This document shows positions 1 through 10,157 of a stretch of 64,000 bases of DNA, in pieces (position 1 is the stretch's first letter; each line of letters begins with the position of its first letter). Origin of the DNA: Lepidurus packardi (lineage: Eukaryota; Arthropoda; Branchiopoda; Notostraca; Triopsidae); NCBI GenBank assembly GCA_023053545.1, contig JAKZAN010000004.1:9982001-10046000 (forward strand), read 5' to 3'. The position numbers and the translations under genes were made by a program. Under the pieces are notes generated by a model, which had not been told where the DNA came from, ran no database searches, and saw only the letters and a program-made list of their open reading frames with translations.

Positions 1-1
1 T

Positions 2-1823
2 ACCTTTACCAGACGTCAAATCCTCATTTTACTCTCCATCGGGTTTTGCTATTTTGCCAGCTTTTGCAGCATTTCTCTTTTAGCCCCGTTTTTCCCACCT
101 TTTGCGGAAACTCGAGGGATGTCTTTAACTACTGCAGGCCTAGTTTTCTGTTCGCATGCCTTTGTAGTGTTTGTCACGTCGCCGTTCATGGGCCAGATTT
201 TACCCACCATCGGACCCAAGTTTATGCTCGTCACAGGCATATTCCTGTGCGGCAGTTGCGTGCTTCTCTTCGGCTTCCTGGATCAAGTCGGCGGCGGGTC
301 TACTTTTACCATTTATTGCTTCATGGTTCGAGGCACGGCCGCTGTGGGCGCAGCGGCCTTTTCAACCGCCGGAGCTACGTTTGTTGCAGAAATATTTCCT
401 GATAAGATCAGTGCTGTTATGGTACAAATATGAAAACTTTGCCTTTTTAATAGTGAACGTTTTCAAATAATGAATTTTTTTTTAGGGAATACTGGAAACA
501 TTCGTTGGCTTGGGGTTTTCAGTCGGCCCCGCCATTGGTGGCGTGCTGTACACCGCTGGTGGCTTCAGTTTGCCCTTTTTCGTTCTCGGCTGTGTAACAA
601 TCCTCGCTGCACCCTTAAACTATTACGCGTTGCCAAATCTAGTTTCAGAAAAGACTGGTAATTACACCGCAAGTCTACGAAACATCGTCAAAGCGCCGGG
701 AGTCGCCGTCGTTTGTTTAGTTATCGCGCTGTCTTCTAGCGCATGGAGTGTGCTCGAACCTACTTTATCTCCGCATATGAAGCAAGTACTGTATTTTTTA
801 AATTTGATCAAGAATACGATTTTTTAAAAAGAAAATAATTCCCAAATTAAATTGGGATTTTTTTTCTTTAGTTTGAATTGAGTGTTGATCAAGTGGGGCT
901 GTTGTTCCTCTTAACTTCAGTCACTTACGCGGTTTTTAGCCCGGTTTGGGGATGGGTGAATGATAGGTTCGGGTACTCCTGGAGGTTGATGTTCCTTGGA
1001 TCAGCTTTAACTGGTGCTTCCTTGCTGGCTCTGGGACCTTCAGAATTATTGCCTTTCTTCATTCCAAAGTCTGTGCGGTTAACCTTTTGCTTTTTATCTT
1101 AGTGACTTGGTTTCTATTTTATGATGTCTGTTTTGTAGTATCTTGACCACCAAATTTGTGGCATTGGGCTGCCTAGGCCTCGCAGTCTCAATGGCTTATT
1201 TGCCTACCTACCAAGTTTTATTGGACTTTGCCATTGATGGCGGTTGTGAAACTGAAATGGCTACTTTTAGCTTTGTGGCCGGTTTATGGGCCTCCATGTA
1301 TTCTTTAGGGTATATGTGACTTAGATTAGCTTTATTGAGAATTTTTAATGAATTTTAATAGGGAAGTAATAGGTCCAGCAATGGGCGGAGCTTTGGCTGA
1401 TCACTTCGGCTTTTCGTTCTCCATGACAGTAATGGGGCTTCTTAATTTGGCAGTTGTAAGTAGTTGTATATTTCGAATGTTTGATAATAAATTGAATGTC
1501 ATGTTTAGGCTGTTGTTGTGGCCCTGTATCAACTTGGCCTGCGAATCTCGTCATATCGGGAAAAAAATCGCTTAAAACTCGATAGTACAATTGCGCGTGC
1601 GCCTTTGGGAGGAGCTACCGTAGCTAATGTAACTGATAAGACCCCGCTTTTAAAGCACGTTGTCTTTGAATCATATGCTGGTAACGGAGTTGTGGTTCCT
1701 GATCAACTAAGCTGTAAGATTTCAGAACTTGAAGAGAACGAACCGAAAGACAAGAAGGATGATGGTATTGCAAGATCGGCATCAATTGAACATCAAAGTT
1801 ACGATTTCCTACCTTATCAGTGA
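2..1823 (+). CDS. SLC18B1: SLC18B1-like MFS vesicular transporter (5' partial)
   Basis: Major facilitator superfamily transporter resembling the vesicular amine/polyamine carrier SLC18B1. Exons 2-421, 486-785, 872-1077 (or to 1068, both in phase), 1139-1309, 1362-1455 and 1509-1823 join in frame; the reading frame is open to the window edge, so the 5' end is missing. The product shows repeated membrane segments, an LLAPFFPPFAE loop after helix 1, the glycine-rich helix GLGFSVGPAIGGVL, the WGWVNDRFG loop, and GPAMGGALADHFGF late in the protein, all at positions expected for the family. The tail after the last helix is long and polar and holds DKTPLL, which fits the acidic dileucine sorting signal, suggesting an endosomal or vesicle location (inference). 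About 501 residues are visible; the human protein is 456. Confidence 0.9.
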
Positions 1824-1829
1824 AGGCAT

Positions 1830-1831
<2 letters not shown>

Positions 1832-1871
<40 letters not shown>
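1832..1871. repeat. Homopolymer run of 40 T
   Basis: Uninterrupted T run just after the SLC18B1-like stop codon. It could be a degraded retro-element tail or simple slippage. No coding or structural feature is attached. Confidence 0.95.
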
Positions 1872-1873
<2 letters not shown>

Positions 1874-2874
1874 GAAAACATGTACTCTTTTCGTGAATAC
1901 GAAGTATGTTGTCTTTTTCAGAAACAAGCTCTTGGTCTTCTTCGTAGCTTTGAGTAATTTTTACTTGTTTACGTCATAGGTTCACCACGTTTCTCCAGAA
2001 CTCGAGTTTACACCTTAGATTTATATCATTAATTTTACTTACATAATTAAGTTTTTAGACTATCTATCTAGTTTTCAAGTTACACTAGGGGTAAAAGCGC
2101 AGTTGCTGTGCGGTTATTCACTGCTGGTCATCGTGAATTGATTAAATATTGTAAGAAATTATTTCGGGCTTATGAAATTGTCTTGGTCGGTTGAGCGGAG
2201 GCTAAAGGATGGATTTTGCTTGAACGGTAAAATCTCGTACGCGTTTATTTGTTTCATAAACAAAAACGATCTGTTTCGTAGCAGTGTATCTGTACTTCAA
2301 ACGAACCAAAATCTCATCCAATGCCTTTAGATGAGTTCATTAAATTTTCGTTAAATCTGTTGTGGAATGTTACGAGTGTAGACTTTAGTAGCTCTGTTAC
2401 CATCGAGGCAAACTTATATTTCCATTCCTCTCCCTTTTTAAAGCAGCTAAAGACAACAATAACTATTTTTATTTCAATCTCGCAACTTTCGGAGACAAAT
2501 ACGATTTTTTTTAGTTCCGCCCAAATTATTGCTTCCGCTCGATTATTGAATTCACTCTTATGATTATTGTAACTTGTTATAAAATTCCCATTTCCCGAAA
2601 TGTTCCATTTGCACAATAGAGGGCTCTTCGGTGATTAATTTAAACGTGTACTTTATTATACCAGTGCCTTTCATTGGGAGGCATTGTTGACCTTGGTTGG
2701 GTCCTTGAAAAATATTACGAGTTTTTATTATGTTTTGGTATGATTCGACGAAGAAGCTGCGTAAAGTCATGCGCAGACGATACTTTTTACAATACAAGAA
2801 TTTAAAACCTTTTGCTACGTAAATTTCGAATGGCTATAGGGGTTAGCTTGTGTTCACATGTAAACTTACGATAT
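1872..2874. other. AT-rich intergenic DNA, no gene seen
   Basis: Only short open frames without recognisable protein similarity or splice logic. It separates the transporter from the glycine-rich protein locus. I see no RNA gene or mobile element here. Confidence 0.6.
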
Positions 2875-3265
2875 CAGTGAATGGAACGCATAATCGTGAG
2901 CATGGGAAGTTGATTGATGAAGGTGTGTTTGATCCTTTTGTTAATTTTTACTATTGGTAATAACCTTGAACCACATGTGAAAGGATTAGATGAACTCTAA
3001 TTTGAACATATGACGCTCAATGAGAGGCACAAATTGTTGTGGCGTACAAATTGTAACTCCACATATGTGAGGTTGATCCTATCAAATCCTATTCGAAACC
3101 CGTGAATCATTTGAATGACAGCTGGCGTAAAGAGCTTTGTTAGAGCGGCTTTATGTGGTCTGGCCATACGAACTAGGTATTTTGAATATTCTTAAATGTA
3201 GACGTCCAAGTGGTTTCAAAATGAAACTGATCGTTTTGGAAGCGTTAGTTTTTCGTGGCTTGTAG
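2875..3265 (+). pseudogene. Relic copy of promoter and signal-peptide exon of the glycine-rich gene
   Basis: This stretch is a diverged copy of 3595-4005. Shared landmarks in order are a TTGATGAAGGTG block followed by CCTTTTGTT and ACTATTGG-like sequence, then CAGCTGG with GCTTTGTTA, then ATGAAACTGAT at 3221. The relic exon reads MKLIVLEALVFRGL and stops at 3263-3265, whereas the intact exon reads MKLIVLAALIFVVC. The relic has no proper TATA box (the matching bases read TTTATG) and no GTAAGT donor. No acidic or glycine-rich exon follows, so it is a promoter-plus-exon-1 fragment of a tandem duplication. Confidence 0.75.
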
Positions 3266-3878
3266 TACTCAAACTATTGATCGCTATACGGACTTCGCAA
3301 ATTGACCAATGACATTAATTTTCCGTCGTTTCGATTAATCTTGTCATTTCCAGGCCACTACTACGCTTACGTAGGGTTCACATCACTGTAGCCCTCCTGC
3401 ACTCTCCAGTGAATATACCTGTCGTGCAATTAAATGCAATTACTGGTCGTGCAATTAAATGCCTCTTAGAATGAAGCTACACTGGCAAAAAGGACACAAC
3501 AAAAGAAAATGTTAATGCTTGGGCATACAAGCTATCGGTACGCAAGTTTGAGTGATCAGCGTGTTGTTTTTTGAGATATTTGAATGTTAATTTAAATGTA
3601 TCAATGTGTGAAGTGTATTAGTATGAGGCAAATTGCTTTCACAGGAAGCTTTTTGATGAAGGTGGGGTCGGCCTTTTGTTGATTTTGATTATTGGAAGTG
3701 GCATTGAAATTATTGTGAAAAAATAAGACGATTCCACTACGCACAAATAAGATTAAATAAAATATAAAATGTAATAAAGCGTACAAAACGTATCCGAACT
3801 TGTGTGTTCAATGATCCCGTCAGATACTTTCCGGATCCCTTTGACAGCTGGTGTGAAATAGCTTTGTTACGGGTTCTC

Positions 3879-3885
3879 TATAAAG
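3879..3885 (+). promoter_or_regulatory. TATA box of the glycine-rich secreted protein gene
   Basis: TATAAAG lies 83 bp upstream of the ATG at 3962. A TTAGTT initiator-like sequence sits about 31 bp downstream, near 3909-3914, the usual TATA-to-start distance. A strong TATA promoter would suit a highly or tissue-specifically expressed secreted product (inference). Confidence 0.65.
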
Positions 3886-3961
3886 TCTGGTCTATACTAC
3901 CTACCGTGTTAGTTGGAATCTTGGATGCTCGACGTGAACGTAGAGAACCAAGCGTTTCAAC

Positions 3962-5771
3962 ATGAAGCTGATAGTTTTGGCTGCGTTGATTTTCGTAGTT
4001 TGTGTAAGTTTAATTTGCAAGTTCAACTTAAAGCTGATTTTTAATTCTAAGCCTGACATTTTTAACAGAACCTTCCGTTTCCACAAGCTGAAGGCGAACC
4101 GGTCGCAGTGGGCCAACTAGTGCAATTAGGTAAGCTCGCATGGGATTCATCTTCCGAAGACGATTCCGATGAGGACTTTGTTGCATTTAAAGTAAAGCGA
4201 CAAGTTCAAGGTGTCTTTGCCTCATTAAAGGCAGACACCAGGGGCGACAACTTTAAGAATGACGAAGGAGATGATGTATCGGGTGGAGAACCGGTAAGTT
4301 GAATATTACATTGTGAACATGAAACAATACAACTTGTGTTTATTAGAGTGAAAGTTTAGCAGCTCCACGTGCCAAGCGTACGCCGAATAGAGGAAATAAC
4401 GGAGGCAATGGGCAAAATAGAGGAAACAAAGGAGGCAATGGGCAAAATAGAGGCAATGGGACTAGTGGAGGAAATAACGGTGGCAATGGACAAAATAGAG
4501 GAAATAATGGAGGCAACGGAACCAATGGAGGAAACAACGGCGGCAATGGACAAAATAGAGGAAACAACGGCGGCAATGGACAAAACGGAGGAAATAACGG
4601 TGGCAATGGACAAAATAGAGGAAATAACGGAGGCAACGGAACCAACGGAGGAAACAACGGTGGCAATGGACAAAATAGAGGAAATAACGGCGGCAATGGT
4701 CAAAATAGAGGAAATAACGGCGGCAATGGTCAAAATAGAGGAAATAATGGTGGCAATGGGACCAATGGAAATCAAGTAGACAGTGGACTAGATGGAGGAA
4801 ACGGAGGTGGCAACGGAACTAGCGGCAATGGACAAAACGGCGGTGGCCAAGGTGGGCAAGGTGGTCCAGGCGGACAAGGTGGTCCAGGCGGACAAGGTGG
4901 CTCAGGCGGCAACGGCAGTCAAGGAAGCAATGGTGGTCAAGGCGGCCAAGGAGGAAATAATGGACAAAATGGAGGCAATGGAGGTCAAGGCGGCCAAGGA
5001 GGAAATAATGGACAAAATGGAGGCAATGGAGGTCAAGGCGGCCAAGGAGGAAATAATGGACAAAATGGACAAAATGGACAAAATGGAGGCAGTCAAGCTG
5101 GTCAAGGAGGCGGCGGCGGACAAGGCAGCGGTGGGCAAGGTAGCGGTGGACAAGGAGGTAATGGTGGTCAAGGTGGTCAAGGTGGAAATAATGGACAAAA
5201 CGGAGGCAGTCCGGGTGGTCAAGGAGGCAGCGGCGGACAAGGCAGCGGCGGACAAGGTGGCGGTGGACAAGGTAGCGGCGGACAAGGTGGCGGTGGACAA
5301 GGTAGCGGCGGACAAGGTGGCGGTGGACAAGGTAGCGGTGGACAAGGTGGCGGTGGTGGACAAGGCGGTGGCGGACAAGGAGGCAGCGGGGGGCAAGGCG
5401 GGGGTGGACAAGGCGGTAGTGGACAGGGAGGCCGCGGTGGACAAGGCGGTGGTGGACAGGGAGGCGGTGGGCAAGGCGGTGGTGGACAACGAGGCGGCGG
5501 TGGACAAGGTGGGGGTGGACAAGGCGGTGGTGGACAGGGAGGCCGCGGTGGACAAGGCGGTGGTGGACAGGGAGGCCGCGGTGGACAAGGCGGTGGTGGA
5601 CAGGGAGGTGGTGGACAAGGCGGTGGTGGAAAGGGAGGCGGTGGTGGACAAGGGGGGTCACCGAATCGCCAGCAAGGAGGAAGTCAGGGGACAGGCAGCT
5701 CAAGAAATGGGAACCGGAGCAATGGTGGAAAAAGTGGAGGAGTATCTTCTGAAGAATCCGGCACTGCATAA
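3962..5771 (+). CDS. Secreted glycine-rich (GN/GQ-repeat) preproprotein
   Basis: Three exons: 3962-4003, 4069-4293 and 4347-5771, all joined in phase 0 with GTAAGT-type donors and AACAG/ATTAG acceptors, giving about 563 residues. Exon 1 plus the start of exon 2 form a hydrophobic signal peptide (MKLIVLAALIFVVC, then NLPFPQAEG). Exon 2 encodes an acidic pro-region (SSSEDDSDEDF) followed by a dibasic KVKR site. Exon 3 starts with PRAKR, a second dibasic site, and continues as low-complexity repeats: first GGNGQNRGNN units, then GGQGGQGGNNGQN units, then GGGGQ/GSGGQ pentads, ending with a short serine-rich tail GVSSEESGTA. The layout is signal, acidic pro-piece, KR cleavage, glycine-rich mature part. 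That resembles insect glycine-rich antimicrobial, cuticle or silk/adhesive proteins, but I cannot name a family. Long open frames on both strands inside exon 3 are artefacts of the repeats. Confidence 0.8.
4386..5655 (+). repeat. Coding tandem repeats of the glycine-rich protein
   Basis: Three repeat zones in one reading frame. Around 4386-4780 the units are about 30-36 nt and encode GGNGQNRGNN. Around 4920-5100 a unit of about 48 nt occurs three times and encodes GGQGGQGGNNGQNGGN. From about 5215 to 5650, 15-18 nt units encode GGGGQ, GSGGQ and GRGGQ. Every unit is a multiple of three, so copy-number change keeps the frame. Synonymous GGN codons vary between units, which argues for selection on the peptide rather than very recent expansion only. 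Confidence 0.85.
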
Positions 5772-6401
5772 AGCGATATCTCCTTGAACTGGCACTCAAC
5801 CGATTAATATCGTTCTTCTTTTCACGGGTTTATGAAAGTCTTAATATATTCACCAAAAAATTAGCCCAGATGAAATTGGTTGTAATCGGCTTTATCGTTT
5901 CGGCTAATACATAAATTTAGTCTCTGCATCGTAACTAGTCTGTTTTGGAATTGACAAGTTTAGAAAAATACTACAGATTTTTTATCATAGCTAGATTGTA
6001 ATTACGGTTGAACTTCAGAGAATATCTTAATTGTCAGCTTCAATCTTCCATGGATCTAGTTCCTTTCTACTTATAATCTCGGATCGTATTGTTTCAATGG
6101 CCAAATTTAACTGTATTCCTTCTAAAAATTATATTTTCCGACTTAAAGGTTGCACTGAATAATATTGGCAAATTTTTGGTGACTGGATTTAATTACCGCT
6201 TACTTCCCTTGGACAAATTTCAATTAGCTTTCAATGTCATAATTTTATGACATTATAGGACTGAATATTGGTGCTGCGGTATGAATAAGCACTGATGTAA
6301 TAAGCTTTCAGTTTATAGTCTGTTCTGATATAAACCGATTTTCACGTCAAATGAAAAAATTGTTTATTCGTAGTTTTAAGTTTAAATTAAGATTGTTTAT
6401 T
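5772..6401. other. AT-rich 3' flank of the glycine-rich gene
   Basis: No gene seen. No clear AATAAA signal was found close to the stop at 5769-5771, so the 3' UTR end is not defined. Confidence 0.5.
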
Positions 6402-6503
6402 CCATCATCAGATGAATCTGATGAGGACCATGTATCATTTAAAGGAAAGCGCCAAATTAAGTGGGGTAAGTACGTAAGTACAAGAGCTGACACATTTGGC
6501 TAG
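6402..6503 (+). pseudogene. Relic copy of the acidic exon of the glycine-rich gene
   Basis: Translation reads PSSDESDEDHVSFKGKRQIK and later TRADTFG followed by a stop at 6501-6503. It aligns with exon 2 of the intact gene (SSSEDDSDEDFVAFKVKRQV and LKADTRGDN). The acidic run and the dibasic KR site are preserved, but the frame is closed and no glycine-rich exon follows. It lies just beyond the 3' end of the gustatory receptor on the other strand. It is a second remnant of a former tandem family. Confidence 0.75.
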
Positions 6504-6530
6504 CCGAGTGGGGATTATTTCAATAGCAAG

Positions 6531-7871
6531 TTATTGGCATTGTGTTTGGAGTAAGACAATTATATAGGTGACAATAAGACCACTCGTAGAGAGCAAAGTG
6601 CTATTTTGAATTGTAAATAAATTCAAAGGCGAAGCTGCCCACTTATTACTACGTACAAGCTGCAAGAATGCTTGTAGTTTGTGTTTCTCATCCGTTCCAA
6701 GTTCATCCCAGCATTTATTCAGAGTGCTATTTAAATTAACTTCAAACGCGTGTGCTTGTCTTGGCAATTGACTACACATGGTATTCACGAACGTTATCTT
6801 GAGCATGAACACGAAATCCGATAAGAGACGAACGGCGAACAGAGTGTTCCTGAATGAAGAATAGCCATCATCTTGCTTTCGAAGGCATACGAGGATGAAG
6901 CACGTGATAGAGCAAATTATTAGGAACGAACCGGCGTAGCTCACGAACAACAAACCGCCAAAATGAGATCCGGCTTGGTCCACGAGTCTACCCAGGCACT
7001 CGTACCGTTTCCACATACTTTGAATGGCGTCTTTGTACGTATGGAGTACTTTCTTGGTACCCGGGCCTCGATTTCTTCTTATCGTGGACTTGTCTGATGA
7101 AACAAATTCATCGGCTCCAAGGAAAACGGAGTCCACCAAGTTAGTATGCAAGATACTGTAGGATCTTACAGTTTTGTTTTTTTCTAATAACGCATCCACT
7201 TCGCTATTGAAAGCAACTTGAATTTTCTGCAGAACGCACGCTAAGTTGCGGTAGACGAAGCTTGACATGATGTCTGCCATAACGTTCAGCAATACGGCAT
7301 AGTGAAAAGCTACAACGTCCAGTATATATAAGAAGTAGAAGACCGGTGAATCTTGTACAGTTTTGTAGGAAATTATAGAAACGGCACTGTCGCGATGATA
7401 CCAGTCGTAGTATATAAAATAGACGGATAAACTTAACACGTAAAGTAATGAAACGACGTTGACTAATTTGTAGTACTTAAGCGAGACTACTATATTGCTG
7501 TCGTAGTCGTCGAGGGGTTGTTCCAGTTCCTTCCACTGTTGTAGAAATTGATTCAGAGAATCGCGTTTCCGGGTAAAGGTTATGAAACAAGTAACAGCCA
7601 AGGGATAGATCATGTACCTCGTAATTGTTTCGACGAATTCTGCCATCGACTCACCAAAAAAAATAGCTTCCACAAACCTGTAGCACCCGAAGAAGGTTAT
7701 ACAGCACAAGATCGATCCGTTTAGTCCAACGATTCCGTGACGTATATAAGTTAGCATACCAGTACTTTGGATTTGATATTCCCATGGCAGTAACGCACAG
7801 ATCGTGATAATCAATCTACTTAGAGGTGCAACGTGGATTTTCAGAGGAATGGTATATTTTTCACTCACCAT
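6531..7871 (-). CDS. Gustatory receptor (insect 7-TM chemoreceptor), intronless
   Basis: A single uninterrupted frame of 446 codons. Several hydrophobic helices are evident, for example around LIITICALLP, GLNGSILCCITFFGCY, YMIYPLAVTCFITF, VVSLLYVLSLSVYFIYY, FLYILDVVAFHYAVLL, FVSYAGSFLIICSITCFILVC and the last STSGLIVTYIIVLLQ. The last contains the TYhhhhhQ signature of the gustatory receptor family (7tm_7). Length is normal for the family (about 400-450). Such receptors are ligand-gated cation channels on taste neurons; the ligand cannot be read from sequence. No intron is needed to make a complete protein, which is unusual because many insect gustatory receptors carry conserved 3' introns. 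No close paralogue lies in the window. Confidence 0.9.
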   Translation of the reverse strand: MVSEKYTIPLKIHVAPLSRLIITICALLPWEYQIQSTGMLTYIRHGIVGLNGSILCCITFFGCYRFVEAIFFGESMAEFVETITRYMIYPLAVTCFITFTRKRDSLNQFLQQWKELEQPLDDYDSNIVVSLKYYKLVNVVSLLYVLSLSVYFIYYDWYHRDSAVSIISYKTVQDSPVFYFLYILDVVAFHYAVLLNVMADIMSSFVYRNLACVLQKIQVAFNSEVDALLEKNKTVRSYSILHTNLVDSVFLGADEFVSSDKSTIRRNRGPGTKKVLHTYKDAIQSMWKRYECLGRLVDQAGSHFGGLLFVSYAGSFLIICSITCFILVCLRKQDDGYSSFRNTLFAVRLLSDFVFMLKITFVNTMCSQLPRQAHAFEVNLNSTLNKCWDELGTDEKHKLQAFLQLVRSNKWAASPLNLFTIQNSTLLSTSGLIVTYIIVLLQTQCQ

Positions 7872-9658
7872 AATGTAGAGCTTTATGTAGTCCGGGAGGG
7901 AGTATTGGTGATATTAATGATACTTTATACTGGAGGCTCGCTTTTAATACATGACAAACTATTTAATTCGAATAATGGAGCAGGCGCGTACAATTGCTCT
8001 TATATTGGAAAACGCCTTTATTGATTATCAATATTCAGTGTATTAGCATTAACCTTTCCTGATCTAATTCATTTTACAGGAGAGCCTGTAGTTTCTGTCC
8101 GGTTTAACGATTACGTAAGCAACGTTATTTATAGCTTATTAATAGTTGTGATAATCTTCCTCCCATTGTAAAAACAGAATATGGAGCTAGCAATAGGCTA
8201 GGGCTTCTCTAGAAGGAAGTAAAACGAAAATATTGACGTAATGAAAAGTAATGTGACGTAATGAAAAGAGGGGAAAACACCATTACTCATTTAAGTGGAT
8301 GTTCAAACTCAAGTTTCTGTTTTCCCGTCTACTATCCCGTAAAAATGTGAAGCTATCGACGTTTGCAAAAAGTCAGGCAAACGTCGCAGAACAGGCAGAA
8401 CTCATAAGCATCTAGTCGTAAAATGAAACAAAGTTTGCTTTTTTTCAAAATGGTCGAACGAAGGCATGTTGGACTTCTAAAAAAAGTATCCCCTACCAAG
8501 TGAACTTTGGCGGTTTTGTGAGGGGCTTTCAGAGGGAAGGATATCTATGACATCAGATACGAAAGGTAATACGAGTTCCAAGGTTATAATTATTTTGCTT
8601 TGATTATTCTACCCACTTTTCCATGGTATATTATTATTATTAATAATAATAGTAATATTATAACAGTAATATTATAATAAAATTACTTATGAAACTTTGA
8701 CGCAAAATACAGTAAACAAGTTTCTTACGTGTGGTGTATTTTTAGTTAATTATAACTACACAATTAAGGGAAAATAGTGTTTATTAGCTTGTAGTTGACA
8801 TTCGTATCACGGGTAAATTGTAGCATGATTTGACTTGCGTTGTAGGACGACTTGGTTTACAACCACGTGGGGTGAGTTGGGGACATAAGGACGAGTTGGC
8901 TCCGTTGGTGTCGACAGTGTTAGTAGGACGAGTGAGTCGCTGGTTTACGCAGTATAGCGCGGTACGTACCACAAAACAACAATAACATAACATCTATTTC
9001 ACTTTAAAAAAATTAGGTTGAACAGCGGATAAAGCACTACATGTATTAGAGTGCTACAAATATATTAATATTACTATTGTATAGGACAAGTGCAATAAAG
9101 CACACAATTCACAAAAGAGACAAAAAAGTGTAAAATTCAAAGGTTAATAGCCTTCAATGTATTCACATATTTGTATGGATTAACAAGTAGACGTTAAGCA
9201 CATTCTAAAGACTTCCTATGTTTATGCACAGGAAGTTTTTAGTGATAGTGCATACACAGGAAGTACGTGCGTGATTTAGGGTTAGTTTTTTCGCTAGTTA
9301 TAAAGAGTGATGAGTTTGACTTATGCACATACGTAGCACAGGCCCTACAATGTATGTTGTTGGGTTTCTAGAACCTCTTTTTAGCGGGTTACAGCAGGCT
9401 CAGCTTTCAAAATCAAAATAAATGGGAGAAGTGATCACGTGTACGTGTAGTTCACTCTGCTCATATTCCCTTGCATGAGAAGGGAAGCTGTCACGTACAC
9501 TCAAAAAGGACATATTGGCAACCTCACAAGCAGAATAGCAACATATGAACAGAAGGTTCATTTGTAAAATTTTAGCTACCCAGTTTCGTTAGCTCATGCT
9601 ATACTGCTGGTAGGTCTCATTGAGCAGAGTAGAGTGCGTCCGGTCCCTACCAAGGCTC
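7872..9658. other. Intergenic DNA with simple repeats, no gene seen
   Basis: Contains a 15-bp sequence TGACGTAATGAAAAG twice near 8234-8268, an ATT/AAT-rich self-complementary tract near 8625-8685, and a copy of the GACATAAGGACG motif at about 8882-8893. No supported coding frame. Confidence 0.6.
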
Positions 9659-9746
9659 GCGCAGGCACAGAGGTGTAGATTCCAAAATTAGACACATGGA
9701 AGGTTCCTTGTGTCTAATTTTCGAATCTACATCTTTGTGCCTGCGC
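9659..9746. repeat. 88-nt near-perfect foldback (hairpin)
   Basis: Arms 9659-9696 and 9709-9746 are 38 bp each and match at 35 of 38 positions; two of the three differences become G-U pairs in RNA read from the + strand. The loop is 12 nt (9697-9708). The terminal bases are GCGCAGGCAC at the left and GTGCCTGCGC at the right. It could be a small foldback transposon, a hairpin RNA precursor, or the remains of an inverted duplication. Confidence 0.85.
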
Positions 9747-9747
9747 A

Positions 9748-9834
9748 GGAAGAGTGTATCCGTGATAGTGATTAGCATGAAATAACATGAGATAGCATGC
9801 GTGAGTAGCATGAGATAGGAAGAGAGTATCCGTG
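9748..9834. repeat. Direct repeats next to the foldback
   Basis: GGAAGAGTGTATCCGTG (9748-9764) recurs as GGAAGAGAGTATCCGTG (9818-9834). Between them AGCATGA-type words repeat several times. It directly abuts the right arm of the foldback. Confidence 0.7.
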
Positions 9835-10157
9835 TAAACCTTATATTTTTTTACTCCAACTTTATTGCCTGTCATTCGTCTCTATCCGATGTAAGACTTC
9901 AATCTAAATTTTGCTATCGATTAGTCCTTGTATCTACATCCTCAATAATGATACGGAAAAATAACACGAAAATAAGCCATAATTTTACTCTGTTAATTAC
10001 TTTTCAAGACTTTTTTTTTAAGTTCTCCTATCAATTGATTTACAAGTTTGATTGATTTACAAGATTGATTTACCTTTATTTTATTTGCAAGTTTTGCAAC
10101 GATAACTAATTTTTCGCTATACCTTTCAGAAGTCGATTCATTTATTCCTTTAACTTT

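Noticed and set aside
4792..5787. Long open frames on both strands over the glycine repeats
   Set aside because: They arise from the repeat bias of the real + frame (GGN/CAA/AAT codons). Only the spliced glycine-rich frame has a signal peptide and consistent exon phases.
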